A model generated the notes under the pieces. It was given only the letters and a program-made list of their open reading frames with translations, was not told the origin of the DNA and ran no database searches. From NCBI GenBank assembly GCA_905182985.1, contig CAJJDN010000039.1:570335-634334 (forward strand): DNA of 64,000 nucleotides, read 5' to 3'. Of this stretch, positions 24,934-40,662 are shown one piece after another (the first letter of the stretch is position 1; the number at the start of each line of letters is the position of its first letter). Source of the DNA: Paramecium sonneborni (lineage: Eukaryota; Ciliophora; Oligohymenophorea; Peniculida; Parameciidae). The position numbers and the translations under genes are program-made.

Positions 24934-26033
24934 ATGAACAATATCGATTAATTCTTCATTCATCATATATAAAAATTTGTTCCATCTTGGAGTCATCTTT
25001 AAAGTGATGATTTGAGAATTACAAAGACTATTGGAATAACAAATAAGACATATATTATTGAAGCAGATGCTAAACCAAGCAAAATAATATTTCGTCATTT
25101 TGGTGAGGTTGGAGTTGGATTATTTTTGAACAGAGAATAAGAATTAGAAATTGCAAGATAAGTGGCTAAATGTAAAATGGGACCACATTTTTATGGTCAT
25201 ACTTCACATGTAATAACTAATTTTATAATAAAAAGGTTCGGTTAGAAGAATATATAGAGAATGAGGTTATGAGTTAAGAAGCAATGAAAGATCCTGAAAC
25301 TTATGCTATGGTGGCTTAAACTTTGTGTAAATTTCATCAGATAGATATATCTGGTTAAATGAAAGACAAAACACCTTTGTTTGAAAAACACTTGGCAGAA
25401 AATTCAGATTTCTTATCATAAGTAAGAGAGAAAGTTTTTTCTAATTTATTCTCAGAAGATGAAAGATCTATACTATCTAATATGGCTCATTGGTTCTCAG
25501 AAGAAGAGATTTCATTTTTGCGATCAATTTTACCTCAAGATGACATAGTTTTTTCCCATAACGATTTATTAGCAAATAATATACTATTGATTCCACCTGT
25601 AATTATCTATTCTTATTTATTAGAACTTTGATAAGGTTGTTTTCATTGATTTTGAATATTCTTCTTATAATTTTAGAGGATTTGATATAGCCAATTATTT
25701 TATAGAATCACAATTTAGTTATCTAAATCCTAATCCACCTTATTTCTATATTGAAGAAGAAATGATTGATGAAGAAGTGTTGAAAGATTTTGTTAAAGTT
25801 TATATCGAGAAATCAGGTTTAGATTTAGATTATCAAAATTTACTACACTAAGTTTATATTGGACAATTATTTTCGCATTTCTTTTGGGCGTATATAATTA
25901 ATTTATAATTCATAGAGCTTGGGGAATCATTATGGCTAAATCAAATGATATAGTTTTTGATTATCTTGCTTTTGTAGAAGTTAGATATCATAAATATTAC
26001 TAACTAAAGAAGCATCTTTTTGGAAAAAAATGA
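24934..26033 (+). CDS. Choline/ethanolamine kinase
   Basis: A 340-residue enzyme after removing introns 25210-25235 (ending AAG), 25599-25623 and 25890-25915. The N-terminal motif IGITNKTY matches the family GG-TN loop. The Brenner motif is FSHNDLLANN, and the second phosphotransferase motif is VFIDFEYSSYNFRGFDIANY. The C-terminal helix carries FSHFFWAAWGIIMAKS. It would phosphorylate ethanolamine or choline with ATP, the first step of the Kennedy pathway for membrane phospholipids. Paramecium membranes are rich in ethanolamine lipids, so ethanolamine is plausible, but the substrate is not determined by sequence. Confidence 0.9.
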
Positions 26034-26203
26034 TAAAATAATACAAAGTTTTAATAATATATTAATCTTATAGAAACTTGTTCATTCTATACAATTGTTT
26101 TATAAATTTTATTATTTTAATCCACCAAATTTATAATTAAATCAACTAAACTAGTTTATTCATGTTCAATATTTGTTGATATTTTTATATCATTTAATTA
26201 AAT

Positions 26204-28111
26204 ATGAGTAAAATTAAAGTTTTGAGTGTTACAGGTAATCCAGATTTAATACATTTTCGGACTCTTTAAAAGAATGAAAGAAAAAAGACATATGAAATTT
26301 AAGAATTGCATGAGGTAATCAATAAATAATTTAAGTTTAGTCTGAATATGATCATTAGATTAAAATACTAAAAAGAGATGCTTCTCTAAGAATATAGCTA
26401 AAAAGATTGCAACCATTATTTAATCAAGAGCCTTTTACAATTGATGACTCTTTCACATCGAAAACTGTTAAAAGGTAAGTGTAATCTCAAATAATTTAGA
26501 CCATTATTGCTTATTCAAAATGGTACACCTATGGTCCATTCAAGTAGACGAACTAAATTTACTTAAAGTTTAATCAACTAGGCATATGAATCCTAATTAT
26601 CTTTTTTTAATTCAAGGAAAAAAAGTAAATATAATAATCAATTTTATAGCATATGTATAAATTATTTTATCTATTGATGAATAACTTTATCCATTAATTG
26701 TTGAATTATATACAGAGTATGCTCCTAAAGCGTGTGAAAACTTTATAAAATTATGTGAGGGTGTCACTATAGATGGAAACTTTTACACTTATAAAAATAC
26801 TAAATTTTCTAAATTTAAGCCAAATGGTACAAATTATTATTATAACACTAGGATTCTTATAAGGTGGATAATTTGCAAAAAAAGTTTCAATTTATGGAGA
26901 TTATTTTGAAGATGAATCATATGCACTCTAGCATGATTGTGAAGGTATCATTGGATTAGTTAATGATGGATTTTAACATACAAATCATTCATAATTTTAT
27001 ATTACATTAGCTCCTATGAGTTATTTTAATTTTAAACGAGTAGCTTTTGCTAAAGTTATTAGAGGAATGAAATCATTTAAGAAAATTTTAAAATAAGAAT
27101 AAATCTCTCATAGTATTACTATTTAAGAATGTGGAAGATATGATCATTAAGTTTAAATAATGATGAAATTGGAGAAATTTTCTGAAGATTTTGCTAGTAT
27201 CTTACCAGAAAATGCTGAATCATTTAATAAATTTATTGAAGCAGAATAAGAGAAACATAGTGAAGCATAAGGAGATTTTACTTAGTTAATAAAATTTTTA
27301 GTTGAATAAATGAAATAAATTTCGAAATTTGCATATTCGTTAACTGCAATTAAGAAAGCTATTTTATTATTAAATGAATCATTTAAGAAAAGTCAATTAT
27401 GTTTAATGTTATACATTTTAGATAATTAATAAGTCTTATTATCAGATAATTAATAAGGAAAATATTTAGTAGTATTTAGAGCAATTGATGGAAATGATTC
27501 TTGTAGAGGATCAGCATTTATAGTATTTAAAAAGCAAACAACAAAATTCAAAAATGTTACATTAAATGACTTAAAATAAAGTGGAGAATAAGTAGTCGGA
27601 GTTTGTTATTGTGTTTATGGAACAACAACTTAATTGGTCTTAGGAATAGGTTATAATTTAAGCATGTTTACATTTTAGAATAATGAATTCAAATTATAAT
27701 AATAAGAGTATTTAGATAATATTAAAATAATAGATTATAAATACCAAAAACTGAAACATTTTATTGTACAGATATTAAAGATGATTTTATATAATAAAAA
27801 ATCATAAATAATTTGGCTACTACAAATTTGAGATACACAAATAGTATATTCACAACTTTGCATCGTGTTGTAAGACTAGGAGGTTTAGCAATGTATTAGA
27901 ATGTGACAATTTTCGAGGCAATAATTTGTGCATTCATTTTAACAAGATCATGGGGTTGGTCATTTTGTGCAGAAACTAGTAATATTATATTATTATTTTA
28001 GCCACGTTGAATTAAATAAAAATTAAAGATGTTAAACAATTAACTTATCTTTATTTAGGTTAATAGAAATGGATCTAGAAAATAGAGAATCATTATTTAT
28101 AAATAGTTTGA
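26204..28111 (+). CDS. Cyclophilin-like domain fused to FBPase-like domain, both degenerate
   Basis: A 585-residue product after removing introns 26315-26340, 26475-26499, 26625-26649, 26827-26851, 27708-27733 and 27979-28001; the exons sum to whole codons. After a ~140-residue N-terminal region comes a cyclophilin fold: VELYTEYAPKACENFIKLCEG, then LQGGQFAKKVSIYGDYFEDE and NHSQFYITLAP. The catalytic Arg of the FHRI element is lost (FSKFKPNG). Without any TGA the frame continues into a fructose-1,6-bisphosphatase fold: GDFTQLIKFLVEQMKQISKF, KYLVVFRAIDG (family DPLDG), GVCYCVYGTTTQLVL and LHRVVRLGGLAMYQ. The first metal-binding Asp is Arg here and the Glu pair upstream is missing. Both halves may therefore be binding or structural modules, not enzymes. 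Confidence 0.82.
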
Positions 28112-28168
28112 GAAATTAAACATATGTTTTTGTGAATAATGTAAAAATTAAGAATTAAGTAAAATGTA

Positions 28169-29125
28169 TCAAATCAAAACAAAGTCGAGATCCTTGCAAC
28201 ATAAAGCAAGTCCTTCTTTATTTTTGAATTTGTTAGGATTTGATTCTGAACTCCAAATGTTTGTGTTATTCCATATACCCCATCCCATATTTTTAGCTAT
28301 ATTAATACCAAAAGAATAGAGTTCAACAGTTGTACAAAGATGATAACTAAATGGACATTATTTGGCTTATTCAAATAAACAATTCTCACATTGTAATAAT
28401 ACCCAATCTCCATGTAATTGAAATATTTAAGATGATGCTAAAATCTCCCATTCTTCAATCTTTCTATTAAATAATTTTAATGTATCTAAATTGAATGATG
28501 GTAAATCATTTTCTAAACCAATTTTGAGTTTTTTAAAACTTATTGCTTTACCTGATTGTAATTTAGCACATTCAATTCCATTTATAAATAACTTAATTGC
28601 TTTATCTGATAGAACTAGAAATAATTGATACCATAGTTATGGTTACAATCTCATATTTGATGCAATATTTTATTAATTTTCTTAAATAGCAAATGTTGGA
28701 ATTGTTGTATCAACTACAATAGAAACTGAATTTTAATGATCTTCTATTTCATCAAATAAAGTCAAAATGTTTCCTACTTCTTTTATTTTTCTTCCAATTT
28801 CTTCAAACATTATTTAAAAACTGATAGTCCATTATGAACCTTCAAATGATGGAACAAACTACACTTCAAATTCAGAATCTTTTTTAAAATATACTCCAGT
28901 TCCCATCATTGAAGAAGATCTAGATAATTCATTTATATTAGTAATGTGATTATGTGGACCTTAATCTACTAATTTATCTAAATCAAAATTCCAAAAACCA
29001 AAATATGGTTAATACTTTTCTCTTATTTTCATTCCTGGAGCACATAATGTTTAAACATTTAAACCACAATCATATTCTTCTAATTAATATGTTGTCATAA
29101 TTAAAAAGCTTATAATTATAAACAT
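28169..29125 (-). CDS. Secreted protein with a concanavalin/LamG-like domain
   Basis: A single-exon 318-residue protein. ATG 29125 gives a short hydrophobic leader (MFIIISFLIMTTYQ) that looks like a signal peptide. The central region has the beta-sandwich pattern of LamG/pentraxin-type lectins, ending in WYQLFLVLSDKAIKLFINGI and an IGLEN strand. The C-terminus is cysteine-containing (LALCCKDLD). It probably binds sugars or proteins outside the cell or in the secretory pathway; the ligand is unknown. Confidence 0.65.
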
Positions 29126-29197
29126 TTATGATAATTTTATTATTTAATATTTGAACTAAGTAAAATTTTTGGAATTATTTTTAAAATTAAAAAAAAA

Positions 29198-29761
29198 ATG
29201 GACTAAATATCAGACGAAGCAATGAACGCTATGCCAAAAAAACCATAAAATGCTTATATGTAATTTAGAGCAGACATTTATGATGATCTTAAGAAGAAGA
29301 ACCAAGATAAAAGTATGACTGAATTGACTTAATTGATATCTACTATGTGGGGTGAATTGGATGAAAAGAAGAAAGAAGTATAAATATTTATATTAGAACC
29401 TTTTTATTAGAAATACAATAAAGATTATGAAAAGTCTTTAGAATAATATAAAACTGATTATGCTGGGTGGTTGAAGAAGTTCAAATTGGATGAAGATAAA
29501 GTTAAGAAATGCCTTAAAGAAAATAAATAAGCTAAAAAAAAGAATAAAAAAGGTTCTAAAAAAGTAACCAAGGCTTCAAAGAATGAAGAAGAAAGTGATG
29601 ATGAAGATGAACAGAAAATTTAGTCATTAAAAAATAAGAACTAGAAGAAATAATAAGAATAGAAAGATGCGAACGGATAAAAGAACACTAAAGATTAATA
29701 GAAACATAAAGTCAATCCATAGTAGAAGGAGAAAGAGAAAAAAGATAACAAGAAAAAATGA
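29198..29761 (+). CDS. HMG-box chromatin protein
   Basis: An uninterrupted 187-residue frame. Residues ~13-85 form an HMG box: PKKPQNAYMQFRADIY, then STMWGELDEKKKE and PFYQKYNKDYEK. Six extra residues (VQIFIL) sit between WGELDEKKKE and EPFY, and no intron that removes them keeps the frame. The C-terminal half is an alternating Lys/Glu/Gln tail with an acidic patch, as in HMGB proteins. It likely binds and bends DNA in chromatin. Confidence 0.82.
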
Positions 29762-29800
29762 TTAATTTTATAATAAATTATAATTAAAATTATTCCAATT

Positions 29801-30715
29801 ATGCTTTAAATACAACAACTTTGTGAGGATTCAGGTTTATCTTGTGGAAGAGGAATTTTCATTGGAATTTATTCTGGACTTATTTTTGCTATTTCAATCT
29901 ATTGTTTAATAAAACTTTATGGATTTATGGGCAGAATTTCATATGAAATGATACCTTTGACTACTTGTGCCATTCAATCTTGTTTGCATTTTATAAATGA
30001 CATCTTTTTAGTTACTAATTCTTTATAAATTGTTATAATTTACTTCTGTTTACAAACTTTTATATTGATATCTCAAAGCTTTTTCCATTTATACTACAAA
30101 TTGACGTATTCAAAAGAAGAGTTTTAAAGTTATAGATTAAAATAAAAATACAGCTTAATAATATTTTATATCGTATTCACATCAATCATAATATTATATC
30201 TGATTTAAATAGATGATGAAAATTGTTACGATTATTTTGATGTTGCATTGGCAATCTAACTTCTGATAATTTTGTTTAGTGTTCTCATATCAATACTTTA
30301 TGGTTAAAAATTAAAGGAAGAAATGAATAAACATGAAACAACAAATGTGACAAAAATAGCAAATTATTAAACTACAGCTGTGCAGTTAGTTTTAAGTATA
30401 TCTGCAATTTTAGAATTTGTAATGTCAATTTTATCGCTAACTACATTTAATGGATTGTTTTGTAATTTACCATTAAATAATATAAATGATGCAGGATTTA
30501 CACCAGGAGAGAATGTTTACTTAACATTCTTTTCAATGATAGAAATGACCCCTTGTATATTAGTTCCTATAATTTTTTTTTATTTACCTTAAATACCTTA
30601 ATAATAGAGTCAATAAAATGAGTTTAATTTAGATGATACATTTTTATAACATTCAACAAGATAGTCAATGGATTTTAGTGGATTAATAAATATGTCTATT
30701 GATTAAAAATAATGA
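29801..30715 (+). CDS. Seven-helix membrane protein
   Basis: An intronless 304-residue protein with about seven hydrophobic segments, starting at IFIGIYSGLIFAISIYCL and ending at TPCILVPIIFFYLP. A polar extracellular N-terminus with two Cys and a Gln/Asn-rich cytoplasmic tail fit a GPCR-like topology. I see no class-defining DRY or NPxxY motif. It may belong to the THH1/TOM-type or another protist seven-helix family. Function unknown. Confidence 0.65.
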
Positions 30716-30807
30716 AATTAATTAAACTCTTTTATATATATAAAATATATTAAGAGTTTTTGTGTATAAAAAAAAATTGGCGCAATATAATTAATAATTA
30801 ATTTAAA

Positions 30808-33269
<2,462 letters not shown>

Positions 33270-33316
33270 TTTATATTATGTAATTTTATATAATATTATT
33301 TTTTTTTAATTAACAG

Positions 33317-34596
33317 ATGGACTCTCCTTTAAAAGATATGACTGGAACGATTGTTAATAAGTAAAATATATATTAATTAGACAATATAAACTTATAAAGA
33401 AATTAGGAGCTGGAGCTTTTGGTGAAATTTATTCTTCATAATCAAATGGATTAGAGTATGCTATAAAAATAGAGAAATCTGATTCAAAACATCCATAATT
33501 AGAATTTGAATCAAAATTATATCATTATTTGAATAATCATAATGGATAAGGAATTCCGAAATATTATGGCTATTATTCGCAAGATGGTTATAATTTTTTA
33601 GTAATGGAATTACTTGGTTAATCACTTGAGGATCTCTTTTCTGAAAACGATCGTATTTTTACTTTACAAACTGTATGTGTTTTAGGAATTTAAATGTTAG
33701 AATGCATAGAATTCTTACATAGCAAATAATTCATTCATCGAGATATTAAGCCAGATAATTTTTTAATGGGTAAGGCTTAAAAAGATAGAGTATATTTGGT
33801 TGACTATGGATTAGCCAAAAGATATATTTCAAAAGATCTTCATATCCCTTATAAAGATAACAAAGCTTTAACTGGAACTGCTAGATATGCCTCTATTAAT
33901 ACACATCTTGGTATAGAATAATCTAGGAGAGACGATCTAGAATCTTTAGCTTATGTTTTAATGTATTTTTTAAGAGGATCTCTTCCTTGGTAAAATTTAA
34001 GAGCAAATAATTAAAAAGAAAAATATGATAGAATTATGGAAAAAAAACTAGCCACATCTTCAGAAACCTTATGTAAAAATTACCCTTCTTAATTGTTATA
34101 ATTTGTTGATTATACTAAAAATTTAAAATTTGATGAAAAACCAGATTATTAATTTATTAAAAACCTCTTTGTTTAAATGATACAAGAAAATGATCTTAGA
34201 ATGGAATACATTTATGATTGGGATGATGAAAATACATAAAGGGATAAAATATAAATTAGAAATGATGATTAAAATAACTTATTAAAAACAAATAAATAAA
34301 GTAATAATACATAATAACGTGCTAATATACATTAAGAAAATAAAAATATAAACGGTAACAGCATTTATATGAGAAATTGTAGTAATATTAACAATAAATA
34401 CAGCATAGGTAGAACAAAAACTAATTCTATTGGATCAATCAATAAAATTGTTGTAACAAAAACAAAATAAATGACTAATAATACTATTAATAGTTTAACT
34501 AATCAAAATACATAATCAAACAATAATAATAATAAATTGCATCAAAACATAGCAAAATAAATTATAAAGAAGCATTCTAGTTTACATTACTAATGA
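33317..34596 (+). CDS. Casein kinase 1 family kinase
   Basis: A 419-residue kinase with a 20-bp intron (33361-33380). The domain shows [13 protein letters not shown], Lys in [27 protein letters not shown] in place of [23 protein letters not shown] and LPWQNL. These are CK1 hallmarks, including the SIN in place of APE. About 130 Asn/Gln-rich C-terminal residues follow and may regulate or target the kinase. Ciliates carry many CK1 paralogues, so the isoform cannot be assigned. It begins 48 bp after MCM4. Confidence 0.9.
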
Positions 34597-34742
34597 TTAA
34601 ATTAATTTTAAATAATAATTGTCTTATATAAATTTTATATTTTTTTAAAGCATGGTCTGTCTGTCAGAATCATTTTAATTTAACGAAAATTCAAATTAAT
34701 TCAATAAAGATTTATATTATTTCTAATTAATCAATTTTATAG

Positions 34743-36217
34743 ATGGAACTTAATTGTTATTTAAATTATAAAGAATAATTAAGATCTATAAATTTTGAAA
34801 AGAATTCCTTATAAATATATAATTCTAACATCGTAGATGATTAACTCAAATACTAAAAGATTTTGGTGATATTTTGAGTATCTTAGTAATGACCTAATCT
34901 CTTGAAGATAAATTGCAAAATTCTTCCAAACCTTGCTAATTATTATAAATAATAAACTTTTAAGAACAGCTAAATTAAAACTATGCAGAATTAGCTCGAA
35001 CAACTAGATGTTCCAAGAGGATAATCTTTTACATTTGATTCTAATCGACCATTTATTTATTACTATTCTGTTGCCAAACCAATACAAGATAATATAGTTG
35101 ATGACTTAGTGGTTTGTTGTTAAATAAGAACTTTTTTAATAAAATAGTTGCCCAAAGTTTGGTTTTTGATGGCTGGTACAACTGCTCACATTCTAGTAGA
35201 AAAACAGCCAAAGTTTGTGACTCAAAATTTTATTTTAGACATCTTCATCTATAGTTGGTTATCTGATGGAATGCCTAACTTAAAAAAGGAATTAATAAAC
35301 AGATTAAGTAAACTAATAGTGGAAAATGAGAAATTAGATAGACTCATTGATATTTTTACATAAGAAATGGTCTCAATTTAAGACGAGTTTTCAAAATTTC
35401 ATAAGTCAGAATATCTTCTCAATTATAACGATAGCTGTGTACAACCTTTAATAGTATTTCGAGAAAAAGGGAAAAATGAGAATTAATCATTAATCAAACG
35501 AATCGATGAATTAAATATTGATGACGATAGTAGAGATTCAACATTGTCATCTTCTTAAATTTCATAAACTTTTACCAACAAAGATATTGATAGAAGCAAA
35601 TCTGATGTGAGAGAAGTAACAGCAGCACTTTAAAATAGTAAAATGAGAAAATTTACAAAGTAAATGGAAAAAATGACACAAAATGTTTTTGCTGAATTAA
35701 TTAAATATAATTCATAAGACTAATAATGGTAAATAGCTAGATAGTTTGTTGTCATTATTTTAGAAACTAGCGTTTAGTCTGATGATTATTTAAAAACAAC
35801 TGAAAAAGTTAGATTTCTATAACCTGCTTTGCTCTTTTATAAAAAAGCATTACAGGTTTGGATCTTAGCAAAATTTTCTATTTAATAATCAAATTAAACA
35901 ACCAAAAACGCATAAGAAAATAAAGTAAAAAATTAAAATAATTTTAAAGATGAAGTTCTCTCAATTTTTATGCAAAGCAAAAAACTTTATGGGAAAATTT
36001 TGGAATGAAAAATTAGTTATTCCTCTTCATACTGTATTTCAAATTGCAGAATAGACATACCCTGAAGTTTAATAGGAAAAAAACTTAATCGAAGTACATC
36101 TAATTTTAATTAATTTAGTAAATGAAAAAATTTTCTATTTTATTAAAAGAAAAATTAGGAGCATTATGGGACCAAAATCTGGCTCAATGCACAAAACAGC
36201 TTATTTAATAATAATGA
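34743..36217 (+). CDS. Unrecognised conserved-looking protein
   Basis: A frame of roughly 460 codons. Two 3' introns are clear: one of 25 bp ending AAG (around 35924-35948) and one of 25 bp ending TAG (around 36099-36123). The join near 34860-34905 is unresolved because two TGA codons must be removed. The middle contains FIYYYSVAKPIQDNIVDD and WFLMAGTTAHILVEK, a Ser/Asp-rich linker, then a helical block (FVVIILETSVSDDYLKTTEK). There is no signal peptide or membrane segment. I do not recognise the family. Confidence 0.55.
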
Positions 36218-36278
36218 TTAATAATTAAAATTATTAAAAATCTAGAATTTAGAACTTTTTCAAAGTATTTTATTCTTT

Positions 36279-38429
36279 TCAGTTTTTCTCTGTTACGCTT
36301 GATTAAATATTTAACATTCCAGAATTCATTAATGTCATAGATAATTGAGCTTTATCCTTTCTAACTTATTTTAATTGGGATTATAAACTTTCTATTTATA
36401 TTTTTTAAGAATTTGTTTCATCCTTCAATTACATTATTTGACTCTCATATTCTTAAATCTATTTCTCATTTAAAACTATTCCACTCATTTATGATGACAT
36501 AATTTATTATCTTATCTCTTTACTGTTCATTTTTTATTCCTATATGGTTTTTTCATGAACTTTTATCAATTAATTTTTCTATTTAATTTCTTCTTATAAA
36601 CCTTATAGAATATTTTCTAAATCAACAATTTATTGCTTATATTCATTTGTTTTTTATATAAGATGTTTATTTAACTAATAAATAACTACAAGTTTATACT
36701 TCTTTTTCTTTTTCATAAATATCCCCTTTAATACCCTATTTTTAATTTCCCAATTACTGAATGTTATTTCTAAGTTCTTTTATTTGATTATTCAAATTCT
36801 ATTCATTTTTTATATATTCCTCAAGTTTTTTCTATAACTCTGATATTGTTATTTTTTATTACTTAATTTAATTAAAGTAAGCTTCATTCTCCTTTTCATT
36901 ATTATAACTAACATTTGATAACTTATCTTAAAACTCGCTTAGTTAAGTTTTATAAGTTAAATTTATTTCGATTACTTCATTTAAATTATTTATTAATTAA
37001 TCTAATTTTTCTTTCTTTTCTTCTAATTGAGTTCTAAGATCTAAATTTTAAGATTTTAATTCATTATAAAAATAATTAGAATTCTAATTTTAAGGTTAGA
37101 CAGAGGACATTTCTTTTAATTTTTGATTAAGAAAAGCAATTTGATTGATATTTTCTCTATTTAAATTTTTAGCTTGAATTTCTAACTAAGATAATTAATC
37201 TGTAAGAACTTATATTTTATCTTATTAAATATTAACAGTTTCTACTGCTGATTTATATTCTTAATTCAATATTTAGACCTTTTATTCTAAAAATAATTAT
37301 TATTGATCTTTGTTTTATTATATCTAATTTTTTTCATATTTTAGCTTATTAATAATTTCATCATAATGGTTTTGTATTTACTATTTTTCTTTATGATTTT
37401 TTTAAATTATTTCATCTAATTTCTCATTCACTTCTTAAGTATGATTTCTTTTGATAGTTTCTAAATCTTTTGCATATTATTATTCAATATTAATAATTTA
37501 TTAACTTAGAATAATGTTATGTTATTTTAATTCATCAATATGCTGCTCTAAAGTAATTACATCTTAATTATGATTTTTAATTGATTCTTTGATATTATAC
37601 TCATATTTTTCGAGGGCTTAATTAAATTCATATTACAATCGCTCTAATTCTAATTACTTTTCTGATAATAATTCTTCTTTTACATTTAAATCTTGAACTC
37701 TTTTTTCTAATTAATTTGAAAGTTCTTTTGTTTGAAATATTAGAGAATTTAATTATTCTTATTTATCTTTTACATCCAATTATAATTAGTTAATTTTATT
37801 GTTCAATAGTTTGGTAGCTTAATTTAATTCATTAGCTTTTAATGTATATTTTTGTTGCCATTAACTTTCGATTTTTAATTTTAATTCATTTTCAGAATTT
37901 TTGATTTGTTGTATTTCTTTTTAATGTGTAAGTTGAATATTTAAAATCTAATCATTATATAATTTTTATTGTATTATTTTATTTTATTCGTTTGCAATTA
38001 ATTATTATTTCTATTCATCGTTTTGCTTAATGAGTTAGTCCAAGTGTTTTTATTGTTCATTAATTTTATTGTTTGATTATTAGAGAGCTTTTTTTAACTT
38101 AAAATAGATGTTTAATTACTTCATTATTGGATTGTATAAAGAATTCAAGTTATTCAGTTTGTCTTAAGATATTTGTATTTTTTTCTTTAATTTTTTTCGG
38201 ATCTTATGTCAAAGTTGAAGGTACACAGAAACTTGAAGGAGAAGAGAGTGTAGGTTACAATAGAAAATCAGTTTAATTTTGAAATGGCTATACTTAACTT
38301 TAACCATAGATTGTGTTCAAATTTCTTCTAGGACTATTTTAGTTTTATATTTAATCTAATTTTGCTATCAATCCTGATACATCCCTAATATGATAAACAT
38401 ATTTTACTGCTTAAATTGTTTCTAATCAT
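36279..38429 (-). CDS. Long coiled-coil protein
   Basis: A 701-residue product after removing two introns near its 5' end, one of 23 bp ending TAG (about 38372-38394) and one of 22 bp ending AAG (about 38100-38121); the exons sum to whole codons. The N-terminal ~90 residues are Gln/Ser/Pro-rich. The rest is almost pure heptad-patterned helix rich in Leu, Glu, Gln, Asn and Lys, with no breaks. Such proteins are usually cytoskeletal, basal-body or Golgi tethers. No specific family can be named. Confidence 0.78.
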
Positions 38430-38736
38430 TAATTAAGGATTAAAGAACTTAAGGCTATTACATTTTATTAGGTGTAGATGAAGGAATGGATAAGATTTAT
38501 GTTGGATCTAAAGTTATTTGAGTAAATTACTTGAAGGAATTGGTTAGTATTACTAAATCATAGAACTAATATTAGATAATTTTTATCCAAGTTATTGATT
38601 TTACATTGATGATTAGCAGTTAATATAAATTTGATAATAAATAATAATTTAGGAAAGACAAAGCATAAAAATAAATAGAAATGAATAATATCTAAATAAT
38701 TATAAAAAGATATTTTCAATATTTGATTTAGATTGA

Positions 38737-39900
38737 TCAGCTATTAGGAGATTCATCAATATTAAGCCATTTTGTTCTTTTTCCACCTTCCCATAATCCT
38801 TCTTTTTTTTCTCCATTAGGTAATGTAATCATTCCTTTTCCATGTTATTTACCATTAATCCAATATCCTTCATATTTTCTTCCATTTTCCCATTAAAATA
38901 TACCAAAACCATGTTTTTTATCATCTTTGTAATCTCCATCATATCTTTTACCGTCAGCCCATTAAGTAATACCTTTTCCATTCATTTTACTATTATTCCA
39001 TTAACCTTTATATGATTTTCCATCTTTCCAATAATATTCTCCATATCCAGTAATGTCATTCTCAACAAAATCACCTTTATAATAACTACCATCTGCGAAA
39101 GTGAGAGTACCTTGTCCATGTTTCTTTCCATTTTCATATCTACCCTAACAATATAATATAAATCTACTTCATATTTAGCACCATCTGGCCACACTTCTAC
39201 TCCTTAACCATGTTATAAATCATTCTTCCAATCTCCTTCATATCTTGCTCCACCTACTTTATATATAATCTAATAACCACTATGAATATAAACTCCATGA
39301 CCATTTGCCATATCATCTAACCATTAACCTTCATATATATCACCATCAACATGCACTTTTATTTTATAAATTTAATCTACCTAATTTACCAAATCCATTT
39401 GCTTTATCTTCTACCCATTCTCCTTCATAAAAACTTCTATCTGGCCATACATACTTACCTTAACCATCTCTAAAACCATTTTTCCATTCCCCTTCATAAA
39501 CTCCTCCATTTTTCATTTCTATTGCACTTAATTTTGTTCTTGTTTATTTTCCTTTTGTTGATTCCACTAATTATATATATTAATCTTCTGGTTTATTATC
39601 ATCTAACTACTCAACATAATTCTATACCATTTTCTCTTTTCATTAATTTTGGAGAAGAACCATCATCTATAGAATTATTTCTTGCTCCTGCCATTTATGC
39701 AACATCTTCATCCTTTAAATGTCCTCTTATTTTTTCTTTACCCTATTTATTATTATTATCTTTTCTACATCAGATTCCTAATTTTGACCTGTTTCCATTT
39801 TAGCACTTGGCTTTTATTAACTCTATTGTTTTTAATTTGTATTCAATTCTATTTCATCTTATCCTTTTGCTTAACATTAACATGAACAACCATTACCCAT
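38737..39900 (-). CDS. MORN-repeat protein
   Basis: A 355-residue product after removing introns of 23, 25, 25 and 23 bp, one of them ending AAG. The N-terminus is MGNGCSCQC: Gly at position 2 plus clustered Cys, suggesting myristoylation and palmitoylation. From about residue 120 there are roughly ten MORN repeats of the type YEGEWKNGFRDGQGKYVW. The C-terminus ends WLNIDESPNS. MORN arrays bind lipids or organise cortical and ciliary membranes. The 307 bp between this gene and the coiled-coil gene (38430-38736) show no supported gene. Confidence 0.85.
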
Positions 39901-40323
39901 TTGAATTGAGTAGAAAATTAATTATATAATTTTTATATATTAAATTTGTTTTATCTTCTTTCATTAACTTTATCTACTCTACATATTCTTTACTCTTTTT
40001 TATTTTCTCTTATTAACATCAAAAATTCCATTCACTTTTTTATTCAATCGATTTTATAATTAAAATTAATAAAAATAATGAAGTGCTCTTGTAACAATGA
40101 TTTGATTAAATAATTTTCAGATTTCAACTTGTACATTTAAACTTGTATTTAAATTGTTTCTAATATTCATAGGTAAAAATTAACAACTAATCATTAAATG
40201 TTAAGGATCACCTGAAACTATTAACGAAAGCAAGAATCTTGAATAAAATCCTTTTACATAAATTTTTGAATTCAATGCAAATAGTTAATGCGTATAACAT
40301 AATATAAATTATAGCATTTTAAA
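39901..40323. other. AT-rich intergenic region between divergent genes
   Basis: About 420 bp of AT-rich sequence with no coding frame, between the MORN gene and a divergent small gene. It presumably carries both promoters. Confidence 0.6.
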
Positions 40324-40662
40324 ATGTCTATTGATAATGATAATAATTTCAGAATTATGAGTTCTTAATAGCCTGTTATTAATCAATGCATCTGCTAACA
40401 TGAATAAAAAAAATAGAAAAAATAAAAAAACAAAGCTAAATAACCAAAACCTAAACTGGATGTTGAAAAATCTCAAGAAAACTCAGATTCTAAAACTACT
40501 CAAAAATAATCCAAAATTCATTCTTAGGTGAATGAGGATATTCGCATTTTTGAAGATAAAATTCGATTATATACATCTGAAATAGATGAATCGAAAAAAA
40601 AAACATTAAATCTTCCAATAAAGTGGATAAAAAAATTGGGAACTTAGAATAAGAGGATATGA
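40324..40662 (+). CDS. Small Lys/Gln-rich protein, possible frameshift
   Basis: A 112-codon frame beginning MSIDNDNNFR, with CICQH near residue 25 and a very basic Lys/Gln tract. After a run of ten A (about 40594-40603) the in-frame reading becomes less coding-like, while the next frame reads as Lys/Asp/Glu-rich protein. A homopolymer length error or true frameshift is possible. Function unknown. Confidence 0.5.

Noticed and set aside
24898..25098. Minus-strand 66-residue frame
   Set aside because: Antisense to the start of the choline/ethanolamine kinase, which has clear family motifs.
38430..38736. Short plus-strand frame reading DEGMDKIYVGSKV near 38470-38520
   Set aside because: Under 40 codons, no start in good position and no continuation through introns; possibly a gene relic but not supportable.
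39522..39885. Plus-strand Leu/Phe/His frames of 67-93 residues
   Set aside because: Antisense of the MORN gene's N-terminal coding region, which splices to a whole number of codons.
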